A stretch of DNA of 64,000 nucleotides from Lachnospiraceae bacterium (GTDB lineage: Bacteria > Bacillota > Clostridia > Lachnospirales > Lachnospiraceae). The translations under genes and the position numbers were made by a program. The notes beneath the pieces are model-generated. The model was not told the DNA's origin, searched no databases, and worked only from the letters and a program-made list of their open reading frames with translations. The DNA is taken from the NCBI GenBank assembly GCA_022510745.1, contig JAFLSY010000004.1:186001-250000 (forward strand), written 5' to 3'. This document shows, piece by piece, positions 33,804 to 41,544 of the stretch. Position 1 is the first letter of the stretch. Every line of letters starts with the position of its first letter.

Positions 33804-35291
33804 ATGTTCAATAACTTACCCCAGGTAAAGGTAGGCGTTGTGGCAGTCAGCCGCGACTGTTTCCCCGAATCCTTATCCGTCAACAGAAGAAAGGCTCTGA
33901 TGGAAGCTTATACCGCAAAATACGGTGCAGACGGCGTGTATGAGTGCCCCGTATGTATTGTGGAAAGCGAAATCCACATGGTACAGGCGTTAGAGGATAT
34001 CAAGAAAGCGGGCTGTAATGCTCTCTGTGTATATCTGGGCAACTTCGGTCCGGAAATATCCGAAACCCTTTTGGCAAAGCATTTTGACGGTCCCGCTATG
34101 TTCATTGCGGCGGCAGAAGAGTCTCAGAACGATCTGGTAGGCGGCAGAGGCGATGCATATTGCGGTATGTTAAATGCAAGCTACAATTTGAAACTGCGCA
34201 ATGTTAAGGCGTACATACCCGAATATCCCGTAGGAACCGCTGCAGAATGTGCGGATATGCTCCATGAGTTCCTTCCTATTGCGAGGGCTATTATCGGTCT
34301 GTCCGATTTAAAGATCATCAGCTTCGGCCCCAGACCTCTTAATTTCCTGGCTTGTAATGCACCCATCAAGCAGCTGTACAATCTGGGTGTGGAAATTGAA
34401 GAGAACTCTGAGCTGGATTTGTTTGAATCATACAACAAGCATGCAAATGATGCACGTATTCCCGAGAAGATTAAAGAAATGGAAGCAGAATTGGGGAGCG
34501 GTAACTTAAAGCCTGAAGTACTGCCCAAACTGGCTCAGTATGAGCTGACCCTCTTAGATTGGATAGAGGCGCATAAGGGCTACAGAAAATATGTGGCAAT
34601 CGCAGGCAAGTGCTGGCCCGCATTCCAGACCCAGTTCGGCTTTGTGCCCTGCTATGTCAACAGCCGCCTGACGGGTATGGGTATTCCTGTATCCTGTGAA
34701 GTAGATATCTACGGCTGCTTAAGCGAGTTTATCGGTACCTGTGTCAGCGAAGATGTTGTCACCCTCTTAGACATCAACAACAGTGTGCCCGACGATATGT
34801 ACGAGGAGTCCATCAAGGGTAAATTCGACTACACCCACCAGGATACTTTCATGGGCTTCCACTGCGGAAATACTTGTTCCAGAAAGCTGGCTTTCTGCAA
34901 TATGAAGAATCAGATGATCATGGCAAGAACCCTGCCCGAGGAAGTAACAAACGGTACGCTTGAAGGCGATATTATGCCGGGTGAAATTACTTTCTACCGT
35001 CTGCAGAGCACTGCGGACTGTAAACTGCGTGCTTATATCGCACAGGGCGAAGTTCTGCCCGTAGCTACCCGTTCCTTCGGCAGCATTGGTGTATTTGCTA
35101 TCCCTGAAATGGGCAGATTTTACCGTCATGTCCTGATTGAGAAGAATTACCCCCACCACGGTGCGGTAGCTTTCGGCCATTTCGGAAAGTCCCTGTATGA
35201 AGTATTCAAATACATCGGCGTGCCGGTAGAGGATTTGAACTTCAACCAGCCTAAGGGCATGATGTATCCTACCGAGAATCCTTTTAAATAA
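33804..35291 (+). CDS. L-fucose/L-arabinose isomerase family protein
   Basis: 495 residues. Fold and motifs of the FucI/AraA superfamily: CEVDIYGCLSEFIG (metal Glu), VVTLLDINNSVPDD (metal Asp), FMGFHCGNT and, near the end, AFGHFGKSLYEVFKYIG (metal His). It interconverts an aldose and a ketose using a divalent metal. It is shorter than E. coli FucI (about 590) and belongs to the fucose-isomerase-like group whose substrates are mostly untested. Operon with the kinase and DUF4867, ended by a strong terminator. The codon choice is markedly high-expression. Confidence 0.82.
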   Translation: MFNNLPQVKVGVVAVSRDCFPESLSVNRRKALMEAYTAKYGADGVYECPVCIVESEIHMVQALEDIKKAGCNALCVYLGNFGPEISETLLAKHFDGPAMFIAAAEESQNDLVGGRGDAYCGMLNASYNLKLRNVKAYIPEYPVGTAAECADMLHEFLPIARAIIGLSDLKIISFGPRPLNFLACNAPIKQLYNLGVEIEENSELDLFESYNKHANDARIPEKIKEMEAELGSGNLKPEVLPKLAQYELTLLDWIEAHKGYRKYVAIAGKCWPAFQTQFGFVPCYVNSRLTGMGIPVSCEVDIYGCLSEFIGTCVSEDVVTLLDINNSVPDDMYEESIKGKFDYTHQDTFMGFHCGNTCSRKLAFCNMKNQMIMARTLPEEVTNGTLEGDIMPGEITFYRLQSTADCKLRAYIAQGEVLPVATRSFGSIGVFAIPEMGRFYRHVLIEKNYPHHGAVAFGHFGKSLYEVFKYIGVPVEDLNFNQPKGMMYPTENPFK

Positions 35292-35318
35292 GGGATAGTA
35301 CATTTAGAAATATCGGAG

Positions 35319-35346
35319 CGGGCGGCTTTTGGGCCGCCCGTTTTAA
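35319..35346 (+). terminator. Terminator of the sugar operon
   Basis: GC-rich stem CGGGCGGC / GCCGCCCG with a short T-rich loop, then TTTTAATTTT. Confidence 0.9.
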
Positions 35347-35454
35347 TTTTGAGGTATTTTATTCAATAATTGATTGCATTAAGTTGTCTTATGATTTAAA
35401 ATGTAATTATTAAATTGTCACACAATAAATAACACAATAGAAGGAGGTCTGTTT

Positions 35455-36096
35455 ATGCAAGAGCCAATAAAAATTCCATGTAAATCTAATGCCAATGTTA
35501 TTTTAAACGCTATACCGGGGCATTTTGTTACGCCCAATTCCCATGTCAATTATTTCCTGGATATGACGAATCTGAAGTATAGACTTGACGAGGCTTCCGC
35601 AACGGCTAAGGCTCTCAGTGAGCAGATTACAGTTACTACTGTTGTGGACACCATTGTGTGTATTGACGGATGTGAGATCATTGGGGCATTTTTGGCACAG
35701 GATCTGACCAGAGCCGGAACTTACTCCATGAATTCCCGCAATACCATAAATATTATCACACCGGAGTTCACGAATTCCAACCAGTTTATGTTTCGGGAAA
35801 ATTTTGTTCCCATGATTAAAGGGAAAAATGTGCTGCTGCTTTTGACTTCCGCAACAACAGGTAAGACCATTTTGAAAGCTACTCAGATTCTCGGTTATTA
35901 TGGTGCGACCATCAGCGGCATCAGCGCTGTGTTCAGCGCTGCCAAAAGCGTAATGGGTATTCCCATCAATTCACTTTTTACTACTTCCGACATTGCGGAT
36001 TACAAGACATATGCGCCGGAAGACTGCTCACTTTGCAAAGAGGGCGTTGGCATAGATGCTCTTGCTAACGGCTTTGGATATTCAAGGATTAATTGA
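35455..36096 (+). CDS. Phosphoribosyltransferase-like protein
   Basis: 213 residues of type I PRTase pattern, nearest to orotate PRTases. The PRPP loop reads NVLLLLTSATTGKTILKATQILGYYGA, where active enzymes have a DDVxTTG-like acidic pair; both acids are missing here, so catalysis is doubtful. The N-terminal part has a VDTIVCIDGCEIIGAFLAQDL strand-helix typical of the family. A CSLCKEG motif near the end is unusual. Strong RBS AAGGAGG; monocistronic with its own terminator. It may bind a nucleotide or PRPP as a sensor. Function unknown. Confidence 0.7.
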   Translation: MQEPIKIPCKSNANVILNAIPGHFVTPNSHVNYFLDMTNLKYRLDEASATAKALSEQITVTTVVDTIVCIDGCEIIGAFLAQDLTRAGTYSMNSRNTINIITPEFTNSNQFMFRENFVPMIKGKNVLLLLTSATTGKTILKATQILGYYGATISGISAVFSAAKSVMGIPINSLFTTSDIADYKTYAPEDCSLCKEGVGIDALANGFGYSRIN

Positions 36097-36121
36097 AAAG
36101 CATACAGCTGATTTGAAGCGG

Positions 36122-36158
36122 AAGGGAGCGTACTGCAAAAAAGTATGCTCCCTTTTAT
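36122..36158 (+). terminator. Terminator after the PRTase-like gene
   Basis: Stem AAGGGAGCGTACT / AGTATGCTCCCTT with one wobble pair, followed by a T run. Confidence 0.88.
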
Positions 36159-36229
36159 AAAGAAAAAGCATTAGGCCGATCATACAACGCCATATCGGCA
36201 TTGCCGACACATCGGAGGAAGGAGTCAGA

Positions 36230-37717
36230 ATGACATATCACCCTGAATCCCAGCCACAATCTCTGTACGAATATATTGCAGAAAACTGTGTGGATGGGGA
36301 ATTGCCAATTGATTTTTCACTGCCCCAAAAGACTGAGAAGGGGAAGATACAGTTTGCAGACGGTGCAGCGGATGGAATCGCCATGTATCATATGAGCGCG
36401 GAAATACTGGATAGTGAAGCCTTGGATGAGATGGCATCTCTCATTGACCTGATATCGGATGGGAAAATGGAAGCGGCGGATGAGGCGCTAACTGATTTTG
36501 TTGAAAAGCACACTGCACTCTCCGTCATTGACCCTTGGCAGGAATATGTAATAAAAAACCGTGAAAGACTGCAGGCAAACAATCTGTATCGTTATAGTGT
36601 GGATAAATTGTTGAATTCTTCGAAGATAAATGAAGTGAAATACGGCATGATTATGCTGGAGCTGTTTACCTTGCAGGATGAAAGGGTAAAAGACGCTGTG
36701 CGCACGGTGGGACTCAGCGACGAGTTCACGCTGTTTTCCGTCTTCATCATGCGAAAGTGGGAGAACGCAAACGATGAAATCTTCCGACTGGCGAAACATG
36801 TTCATGGCTGGGGGCGGATACATGCCATTGAGCGGCTGGAGGCATCCACTCAGGAAATATCGGACTGGCTGCTGCATGAAGGTACCAAAAATTTGATTTT
36901 ACCGGCATACTCTGCACTTTCTTGTTTTGAAAAGGCAGATGTCCCCGGACGGCTGCAAAAAACGCTTTCCCGCAAGGAGTTCGTGGATATTGGGAATATT
37001 TTGGTATGTATGCTGGATGAAGGAGCCTGTGAAGGTATTTCTGTTGTGGGAGACGGTGTTTTGGAGACGTATTTGGAGCATGTGCAGAGCCAGGCTTTGG
37101 ATTTTTCTGACTACCGGAGAATATCCGCATTCTTTGAATATGGATCGGAAAATGATAATCATATACTACGAGAGAATTGTGAAAAGCTGCTTCACAGTGA
37201 GGAATGCCGTAGGTTAGTGGACCAGGCACTGCAGCGGGGAGAGGGGCTGGAGTTGGCAAGTCTTCTCGGAATGGATTATCAGAAGCCATTGTTAGATTGT
37301 CTGGAGCGTCAGTTTGATGAGCATTATCATAAGGTATTTTATCTGATGAACGAGGAATCCTGCGTGGATCAGGCAATTGAACTGTTTGCCAGAAAACTGC
37401 CCCTTCAGCAGATGCAGACGGGGCCTGCAGATGAAATGGGACTCGGTAAAGAGTATGCCGATTATCGAAAACTGATTATGATCGTTCAGCAGCTTGGCGA
37501 TAAGCCCGGGAAGGGCGAACAGCTTCTTCAGACTGCATTACGAGCGCCGGTCATCAATAATCGAAATATGGCTCTGACAGTGTTGGAGTCTTGGGTAGAG
37601 ATGGTCGGAAGGCCGTTTAAAGAGATTTCTCCTGCATTATATGATGTACTGTTGGAAGTGAAAAGTCAGGAAATGGTGGAAACCGTAAGAGAGCGGATGG
37701 AAAAGCTTACGGTTTAA
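36230..37717 (+). CDS. Uncharacterised protein rich in helices (HEAT-like repeats)
   Basis: 495 residues, soluble, acidic, almost entirely predicted helical, with a rhythm of paired helices from about residue 115 onwards (for example MIMLELFTLQDERVKDAVRTVG) resembling HEAT or ARM repeats. No catalytic motif, signal or membrane segment. RBS GGAAGGAG. Cysteines are few and scattered. It could be a protein-binding scaffold. I do not recognise the family. Neighbours (a PRTase-like and an ATP-grasp gene) do not indicate a pathway. Confidence 0.7.
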   Translation: MTYHPESQPQSLYEYIAENCVDGELPIDFSLPQKTEKGKIQFADGAADGIAMYHMSAEILDSEALDEMASLIDLISDGKMEAADEALTDFVEKHTALSVIDPWQEYVIKNRERLQANNLYRYSVDKLLNSSKINEVKYGMIMLELFTLQDERVKDAVRTVGLSDEFTLFSVFIMRKWENANDEIFRLAKHVHGWGRIHAIERLEASTQEISDWLLHEGTKNLILPAYSALSCFEKADVPGRLQKTLSRKEFVDIGNILVCMLDEGACEGISVVGDGVLETYLEHVQSQALDFSDYRRISAFFEYGSENDNHILRENCEKLLHSEECRRLVDQALQRGEGLELASLLGMDYQKPLLDCLERQFDEHYHKVFYLMNEESCVDQAIELFARKLPLQQMQTGPADEMGLGKEYADYRKLIMIVQQLGDKPGKGEQLLQTALRAPVINNRNMALTVLESWVEMVGRPFKEISPALYDVLLEVKSQEMVETVRERMEKLTV

Positions 37718-37775
37718 AACATTTGTTTGAATGAATTGAGATTGGTAGAAGGTATTCTCTTATAGTAAGAGCTGG

Positions 37776-38555
37776 GTGAGGGGTGAGGAAGTTTTGATTA
37801 TATATGCAAAAATAAGAAAAAATGGGGAATATCATTCTCAAAATATTTCACATGCCGTGTTTGGCTTTCGGGAGATGGGAGCGGAAATTGTAAAATATCA
37901 GCGGATTGATGATATTTATGATGTTGTGACGGATGGTGACATTGTACTTGATTATATTGATCAGGTTCAGGCTATTTTGCGAAAATTTGATGTGGTTCCG
38001 ATATGTCAGGATTATCCGGATGAATTAAAGAGATTCATGGGAAGAAATATTTGGAAGGATACGATTGACTCTATAAATACGAATCCGGAAAAATGGGGAA
38101 TATTTGTAAAACCGGTCCGGGATAAAGCATTTACGGGGCATGTGATTAATTCACCGGCGGATTTGGTTGGATGTGGTAACTGCCATGAAAATTATGAAGT
38201 ACTTTGCTGTGATGTAATTGATATCAAGAGAGAGTGGCGTGGATTTGTAATTTATGATGAACTGGTAGATATTAGACCATATAAAGGAGATTATCATTAC
38301 CACTTTGATTCGGATGTGGTGGACCAAGTCATGGAAGCGTTTAAAACGATTCCGAATAGACCGATGGGGTGCAGCATCGATTTTGCAGTAATAGAAAAAG
38401 ATGGTAAACAGCAAACTGTATTTCTCGAAATGAATGATGGATATGCTCTCGGAAATTATGGGCTGTCGCCTTTAGAGTATGCAAAACTGATTTCAGCACG
38501 ATGGGCCCAGCTGTTTGGAAGAGAGGATGAATTTGACTTCAGAAGATACAGATAA
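37776..38555 (+). CDS. ATP-grasp domain protein (DUF4343-like)
   Basis: 259 residues. IFVKPVRDKAFTG resembles the ATP-grasp lysine strand, EWRGFVIYDELVDIRPY the acidic strand, and CSIDFAVIEKDGKQQTVFLEMNDGYALGNYGL the Mg-binding Glu/Asn end, in the pattern of DUF4343-type ATP-grasp proteins. These join a carboxylate to an amine using ATP; the substrate is unknown. Start is GTG 37776, or TTG 37794, which has GAGGAAG closer. AT-rich, like the genes that follow. It could modify a small molecule or a peptide. Confidence 0.7.
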   Translation: MRGEEVLIIYAKIRKNGEYHSQNISHAVFGFREMGAEIVKYQRIDDIYDVVTDGDIVLDYIDQVQAILRKFDVVPICQDYPDELKRFMGRNIWKDTIDSINTNPEKWGIFVKPVRDKAFTGHVINSPADLVGCGNCHENYEVLCCDVIDIKREWRGFVIYDELVDIRPYKGDYHYHFDSDVVDQVMEAFKTIPNRPMGCSIDFAVIEKDGKQQTVFLEMNDGYALGNYGLSPLEYAKLISARWAQLFGREDEFDFRRYR

Positions 38556-38575
38556 AGAGGAGAAACAATTTTGAT

Positions 38576-38925
38576 ATGTTATGTGAAAAATGCAAAACAG
38601 AAATGGTGCCTGTTTGTGCCACGGGGGTACGAGGATGTATATGCCCAAGTTGTGGATGGAATATCGTGACAACCTATATAGACGAAATATATTTGATCAA
38701 ACGGAATATAGTATTTGGATCAAAAATTTTACGAATATCAATAAAGATGTCATTCGCATAGTTTCCAAAATAGCAGGAGTAAATTATATTGCTGCCAGAA
38801 ATATGCTTGCAAAGGATTCTGTTTGTATATTAAAAGCGAAAGCCATAGATATTAAAAAAGCAGTTAATACTTTGGAAATTACAGATGTACCCTATGAAAT
38901 AATTCCGGAGTTTAAATATCGGTAA
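38576..38925 (+). pseudogene. Frameshifted zinc-ribbon protein
   Basis: Frame 1 starts at ATG 38576 with MLCEKCKTEMVPV, then CICPSCGWNIVTTYIDEIY, a C-x2-C...C-x2-C ribbon. Near 38690-38700 the sense continues in another frame: DQTEYSIWIKNFTNINKDVIRIVSKIAGVNYIAARNMLAKD to 38925, a helical domain like the ribosomal L7/L12 C-terminus. One base has been lost about at TATTTGATC. No slippery heptamer is visible, so this is a disrupted gene or a sequencing error rather than programmed frameshifting. Restored, it would be about 116 residues. Confidence 0.75.
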
Positions 38926-39002
38926 AATATAGTTTTCTTTCATGGATTTCTTAAAGATATTATTGAAAAAAGTAAGAAAAAGGCTAATAGTAAGGAAATG
39001 TT

Positions 39003-39089
39003 ATGAAGAAACCCCTTAAAAATTCTGATAAATTCTCAAGGTTACAGTTAAAGGAGCTTGCAATGATAAGAAATCGAAAGCTTTATTAG
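39003..39089 (+). CDS. Possible 28-residue small protein
   Basis: ATG 39003 with AAGGA 7 nt upstream reads a basic peptide beginning MKKPLKNSDKFSRLQLKEL. No homologue recognised. It may be a real small protein or the remnant of a decayed gene in this AT-rich patch. Confidence 0.25.
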   Translation: MKKPLKNSDKFSRLQLKELAMIRNRKLY

Positions 39090-39155
39090 GGATGTAGATA
39101 TGGTTTGAGAAATAAGCTTAGTTTCGTCCTTTTGGTCATTGATGGGTAAATAGGT

Positions 39156-39509
39156 ATGGTGATGATGGAAAGTGAAAAGCAAGAAATAATTGAGGCTGCA
39201 AGATTTTTAGAAGATATGGGCTACGAAAGAAATATCAATGAATATTTCATTACATATTCCGGCGACAGAATAGATTTTATTGTAGGCTACGAACGGTATT
39301 ATGACGAACAAGGCGATATACATATAAAGTTTAAAAAAGAAAATAAAGTCTATTCAGTTGGATGGATTATGGTCGTTAGAGAAGGATTGAATGCAATACA
39401 ACAAAGGCGAGAGAGTTATTTACTATTTCTATTGTCATATATAAGAGATAATTATGATGCTCTTATACAAATTGATTACTGTGAAGAAAGTAATCAATCA
39501 ATTAAATAA
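39156..39509 (+). CDS. Hypothetical protein
   Basis: About 117 residues (ATG 39156, or ATG 39165 in the same frame). Acidic, soluble, alternating strands and helices: DRIDFIVGYERYYDEQGDIHIKF and VYSVGWIMVVREGLNAI. Size, acidity and isolation are like toxin-immunity or contact-dependent inhibition orphan immunity proteins, but no motif proves it. The ribosome site is weak (AATAGGT). It lies in a low-GC stretch with broken genes. Confidence 0.5.
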   Translation: MVMMESEKQEIIEAARFLEDMGYERNINEYFITYSGDRIDFIVGYERYYDEQGDIHIKFKKENKVYSVGWIMVVREGLNAIQQRRESYLLFLLSYIRDNYDALIQIDYCEESNQSIK

Positions 39510-39652
39510 TTAATGTATATTTTTATAATCAAATATAAAATCATGTAGTAAAGACTGAGACAAGACGGTAATAGAATCATGGAACAATTGTGTTGCAGGG
39601 GGTGTTGATCTCTGTTCTGTTATGGAATGAGGGATGCTATGAAAAATCATAA

Positions 39653-40432
39653 TTATGATTTTAAGGATCTGCTGACATTTGGCATTTTCTTATTTGCATT
39701 TGATTTCAAAAATGCACATGACAAAATTGCTACTATCATAAAAACTACACCTATCATATACTGGATTATTGCCGGACAGCTATGGATAGCTTGAGGTACA
39801 AATCCACCTATATTGCCAAAACTATGCGCTGCTATTGCTGGTAATAATGATTTAGTTTTTTCATAAACCAACGCAAAAATTAAGCCTCCCCAAAAAGCAT
39901 GTATAACTGTTATAGTTCCACCTGCCATAAAATGAATGATTGCAAATAACACTGCGCTGAGTAATGATGAAGTAGTCACCGACATTTCTTTACGGAGTTT
40001 AGTCATAATCAGTCCTCTGAATACAACTTCTTCCACAATGGGGGCAATAATAAAAACTGACATGATAAATGCAACGATGCTGTTTCCGAGGTGATTTTCC
40101 ATATCTCCCGTAAGTGCTTCGGGAATCGGTATATTTACTTGTATAATATTTGAAAATGCTGAAAAAGAAAATGCTGCCACTGCCGGAAGGATATATTTCT
40201 TGTAAGAAACGGGCCTTACTTGACATCTATCTTGAATAGCCACCCCTTTAATTTTTAATAATATTATTACAAGTATGAGATATAGCAACTGTGCCATACC
40301 ACTTATTAATGCCATGTATTCCAAAGCATTTTGTATGTTCATTATAATAACTGATGATACAATTCCTATAAATAATACAAAAGAAAGCGTAATCAGAAAG
40401 CTTTCACATATGCATTTTGTTTTCTTGACCAA
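39653..40432 (-). CDS. CPBP family intramembrane metalloprotease
   Basis: 259 residues from TTG 40432, which has AAGGAGGTGAG 8 nt upstream; an ATG at 40462 overlaps the previous stop but has no RBS. Multipass, with the Abi/CPBP motifs EEVVFRGLIMTKL (EExxxR) and FAIIHFMAGG (FxxxH), then HSFGNIGG. Members cleave prenylated proteins or confer self-immunity to bacteriocins. Co-transcribed with the membrane-bound HTH regulator upstream, a recurring pair in Firmicutes. Confidence 0.88.
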   Translation of the reverse strand: MVKKTKCICESFLITLSFVLFIGIVSSVIIMNIQNALEYMALISGMAQLLYLILVIILLKIKGVAIQDRCQVRPVSYKKYILPAVAAFSFSAFSNIIQVNIPIPEALTGDMENHLGNSIVAFIMSVFIIAPIVEEVVFRGLIMTKLRKEMSVTTSSLLSAVLFAIIHFMAGGTITVIHAFWGGLIFALVYEKTKSLLPAIAAHSFGNIGGFVPQAIHSCPAIIQYMIGVVFMIVAILSCAFLKSNANKKMPNVSRSLKS

Positions 40433-40458
40433 TAATCTCACCTCCTTATTCCTTATAA

Positions 40459-40866
40459 TCATTTGTTGTTATTGAGCAATAAGTATGCACCTATACATAT
40501 TAGCGCAATTCCCAATAAGCAAAAGCCGGAATAAATATCTATTTTTTTTATAATAGACAGCACTACAACTAAAACTCCTATGGCACATGGCATCTGTTTT
40601 AGTGCGAGAGAAATCATTCCTTTACCTTTAAAAGATTTTGCGTCTGTTTGCACAGATATTCTCCTCTGCATTAGTTCGTCCAATGAAATATTTAATATCT
40701 CAGCTAATTCCGGCAAAATAGCCACATCAGGAAAAGACAAATTACGTTCCCATTTTGAAACAGCTTTATCTGTGACACCAAGTTTATCCGCTAATTCTAA
40801 TTGGGTCATGCCTTTCTTCTTTCTAAGAGTCGCAACAAATTTTCCAAAAGTCTCCATTTGTTCCAT
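40459..40866 (-). CDS. XRE-family regulator with two C-terminal membrane helices
   Basis: 135 residues. Residues 9-65 are a Cro/C1-type HTH (LRKKKGMTQLELADKLGVTDKAVSKWE ... LAEILNISLDELM). After a basic linker come two hydrophobic helices (about 93-107 and 113-130). Membrane-tethered XRE regulators of this type commonly control the CPBP protease or transporter beside them. RBS AAGGAG. Its stop overlaps the protease's upstream ATG. The ligand or signal is unknown. Confidence 0.9.
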   Translation of the reverse strand: MEQMETFGKFVATLRKKKGMTQLELADKLGVTDKAVSKWERNLSFPDVAILPELAEILNISLDELMQRRISVQTDAKSFKGKGMISLALKQMPCAIGVLVVVLSIIKKIDIYSGFCLLGIALICIGAYLLLNNNK

Positions 40867-40897
40867 AGTATGTTCTCCTTCGCTCTTAATTGGTTCA

Positions 40898-40926
40898 ATA
40901 TTATAATATTTTTTTCCCTATGTAAA
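40898..40926 (-). promoter_or_regulatory. Promoter of the XRE-CPBP pair
   Basis: On the minus strand TTTACA, 17 nt, TAATAT, ending about 30 nt before the ATG at 40866. The -10 area is AT-rich and palindromic, so the regulator may bind there. Confidence 0.55.
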
Positions 40927-41079
40927 TCGACCGGAAGTTTAGTTAGGTAAACCTGAAGTTGGAATTGGAAAATTAAGCTTACTTGTATTTCTCTGCAATT
41001 CTAAGCATTTTCTAAAAACGGTCAAAATACTCAAAATATGTTATACTTATGAAAAAGATGAATTGAGGATTAGATAAGT

Positions 41080-41334
41080 ATGGTTACTTTTAAGTTGATG
41101 GAAGAGACAGAGCAGATTCTTTTGTATTGGTATTACCCCAATGGTCATGAGGAAACACATGGGGTCATCATAGTTAATAAAGAGTCCGGGCAGATAGAAC
41201 TTCAAATGATAGCCCCCAATGATAAGGGGCGGACCGGACGAATCCCCATGTACGCTGACCACGCAATTCGAGCAATTATGGCGTCTTGGGTAAAAGGAAC
41301 TGTTCTGAAAGATGGGAATGCTGCATGGTATTAA
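41080..41334 (+). CDS. Small hypothetical protein
   Basis: 84 residues, soluble: TEQILLYWYYPNGHEETHGVIIVN then IELQMIAPNDKGR and YADHAIRAIMASW. An antiparallel sheet plus one helix is suggested. RBS is a weak GAGG. It is followed by a strong terminator, so it is probably transcribed alone. Family not recognised. Confidence 0.6.
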   Translation: MVTFKLMEETEQILLYWYYPNGHEETHGVIIVNKESGQIELQMIAPNDKGRTGRIPMYADHAIRAIMASWVKGTVLKDGNAAWY

Positions 41335-41392
41335 TGGCAGGGATTTGAGGGGAAGAAGAATCCTTTTATAACGAAATAAAAACATAATCGCG

Positions 41393-41433
41393 GAAACATT
41401 CCTAGACTTAAAAGTTAGGGATGTTTCTTTTTT
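41393..41433 (+). terminator. Terminator after the 84-residue gene
   Basis: Stem GAAACATTCCTA / TAGGGATGTTTC with one wobble pair, 11-nt loop, six T. Confidence 0.9.
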
Positions 41434-41544
41434 AAAATGTATTTCTTAGCGAACTCTTAACACCCTTTTGGGTTTTATTTTACTTGGATTTCATGTAGGA
41501 TAAATAGTGTATCTTATGATTGGAAGGGAGGATATTTAAGTAGT

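Noticed and set aside
38670..38710. Programmed frameshift in the zinc-ribbon gene
   Set aside because: No slippery heptamer, stimulatory hairpin or internal SD is visible; a simple lost base explains it.
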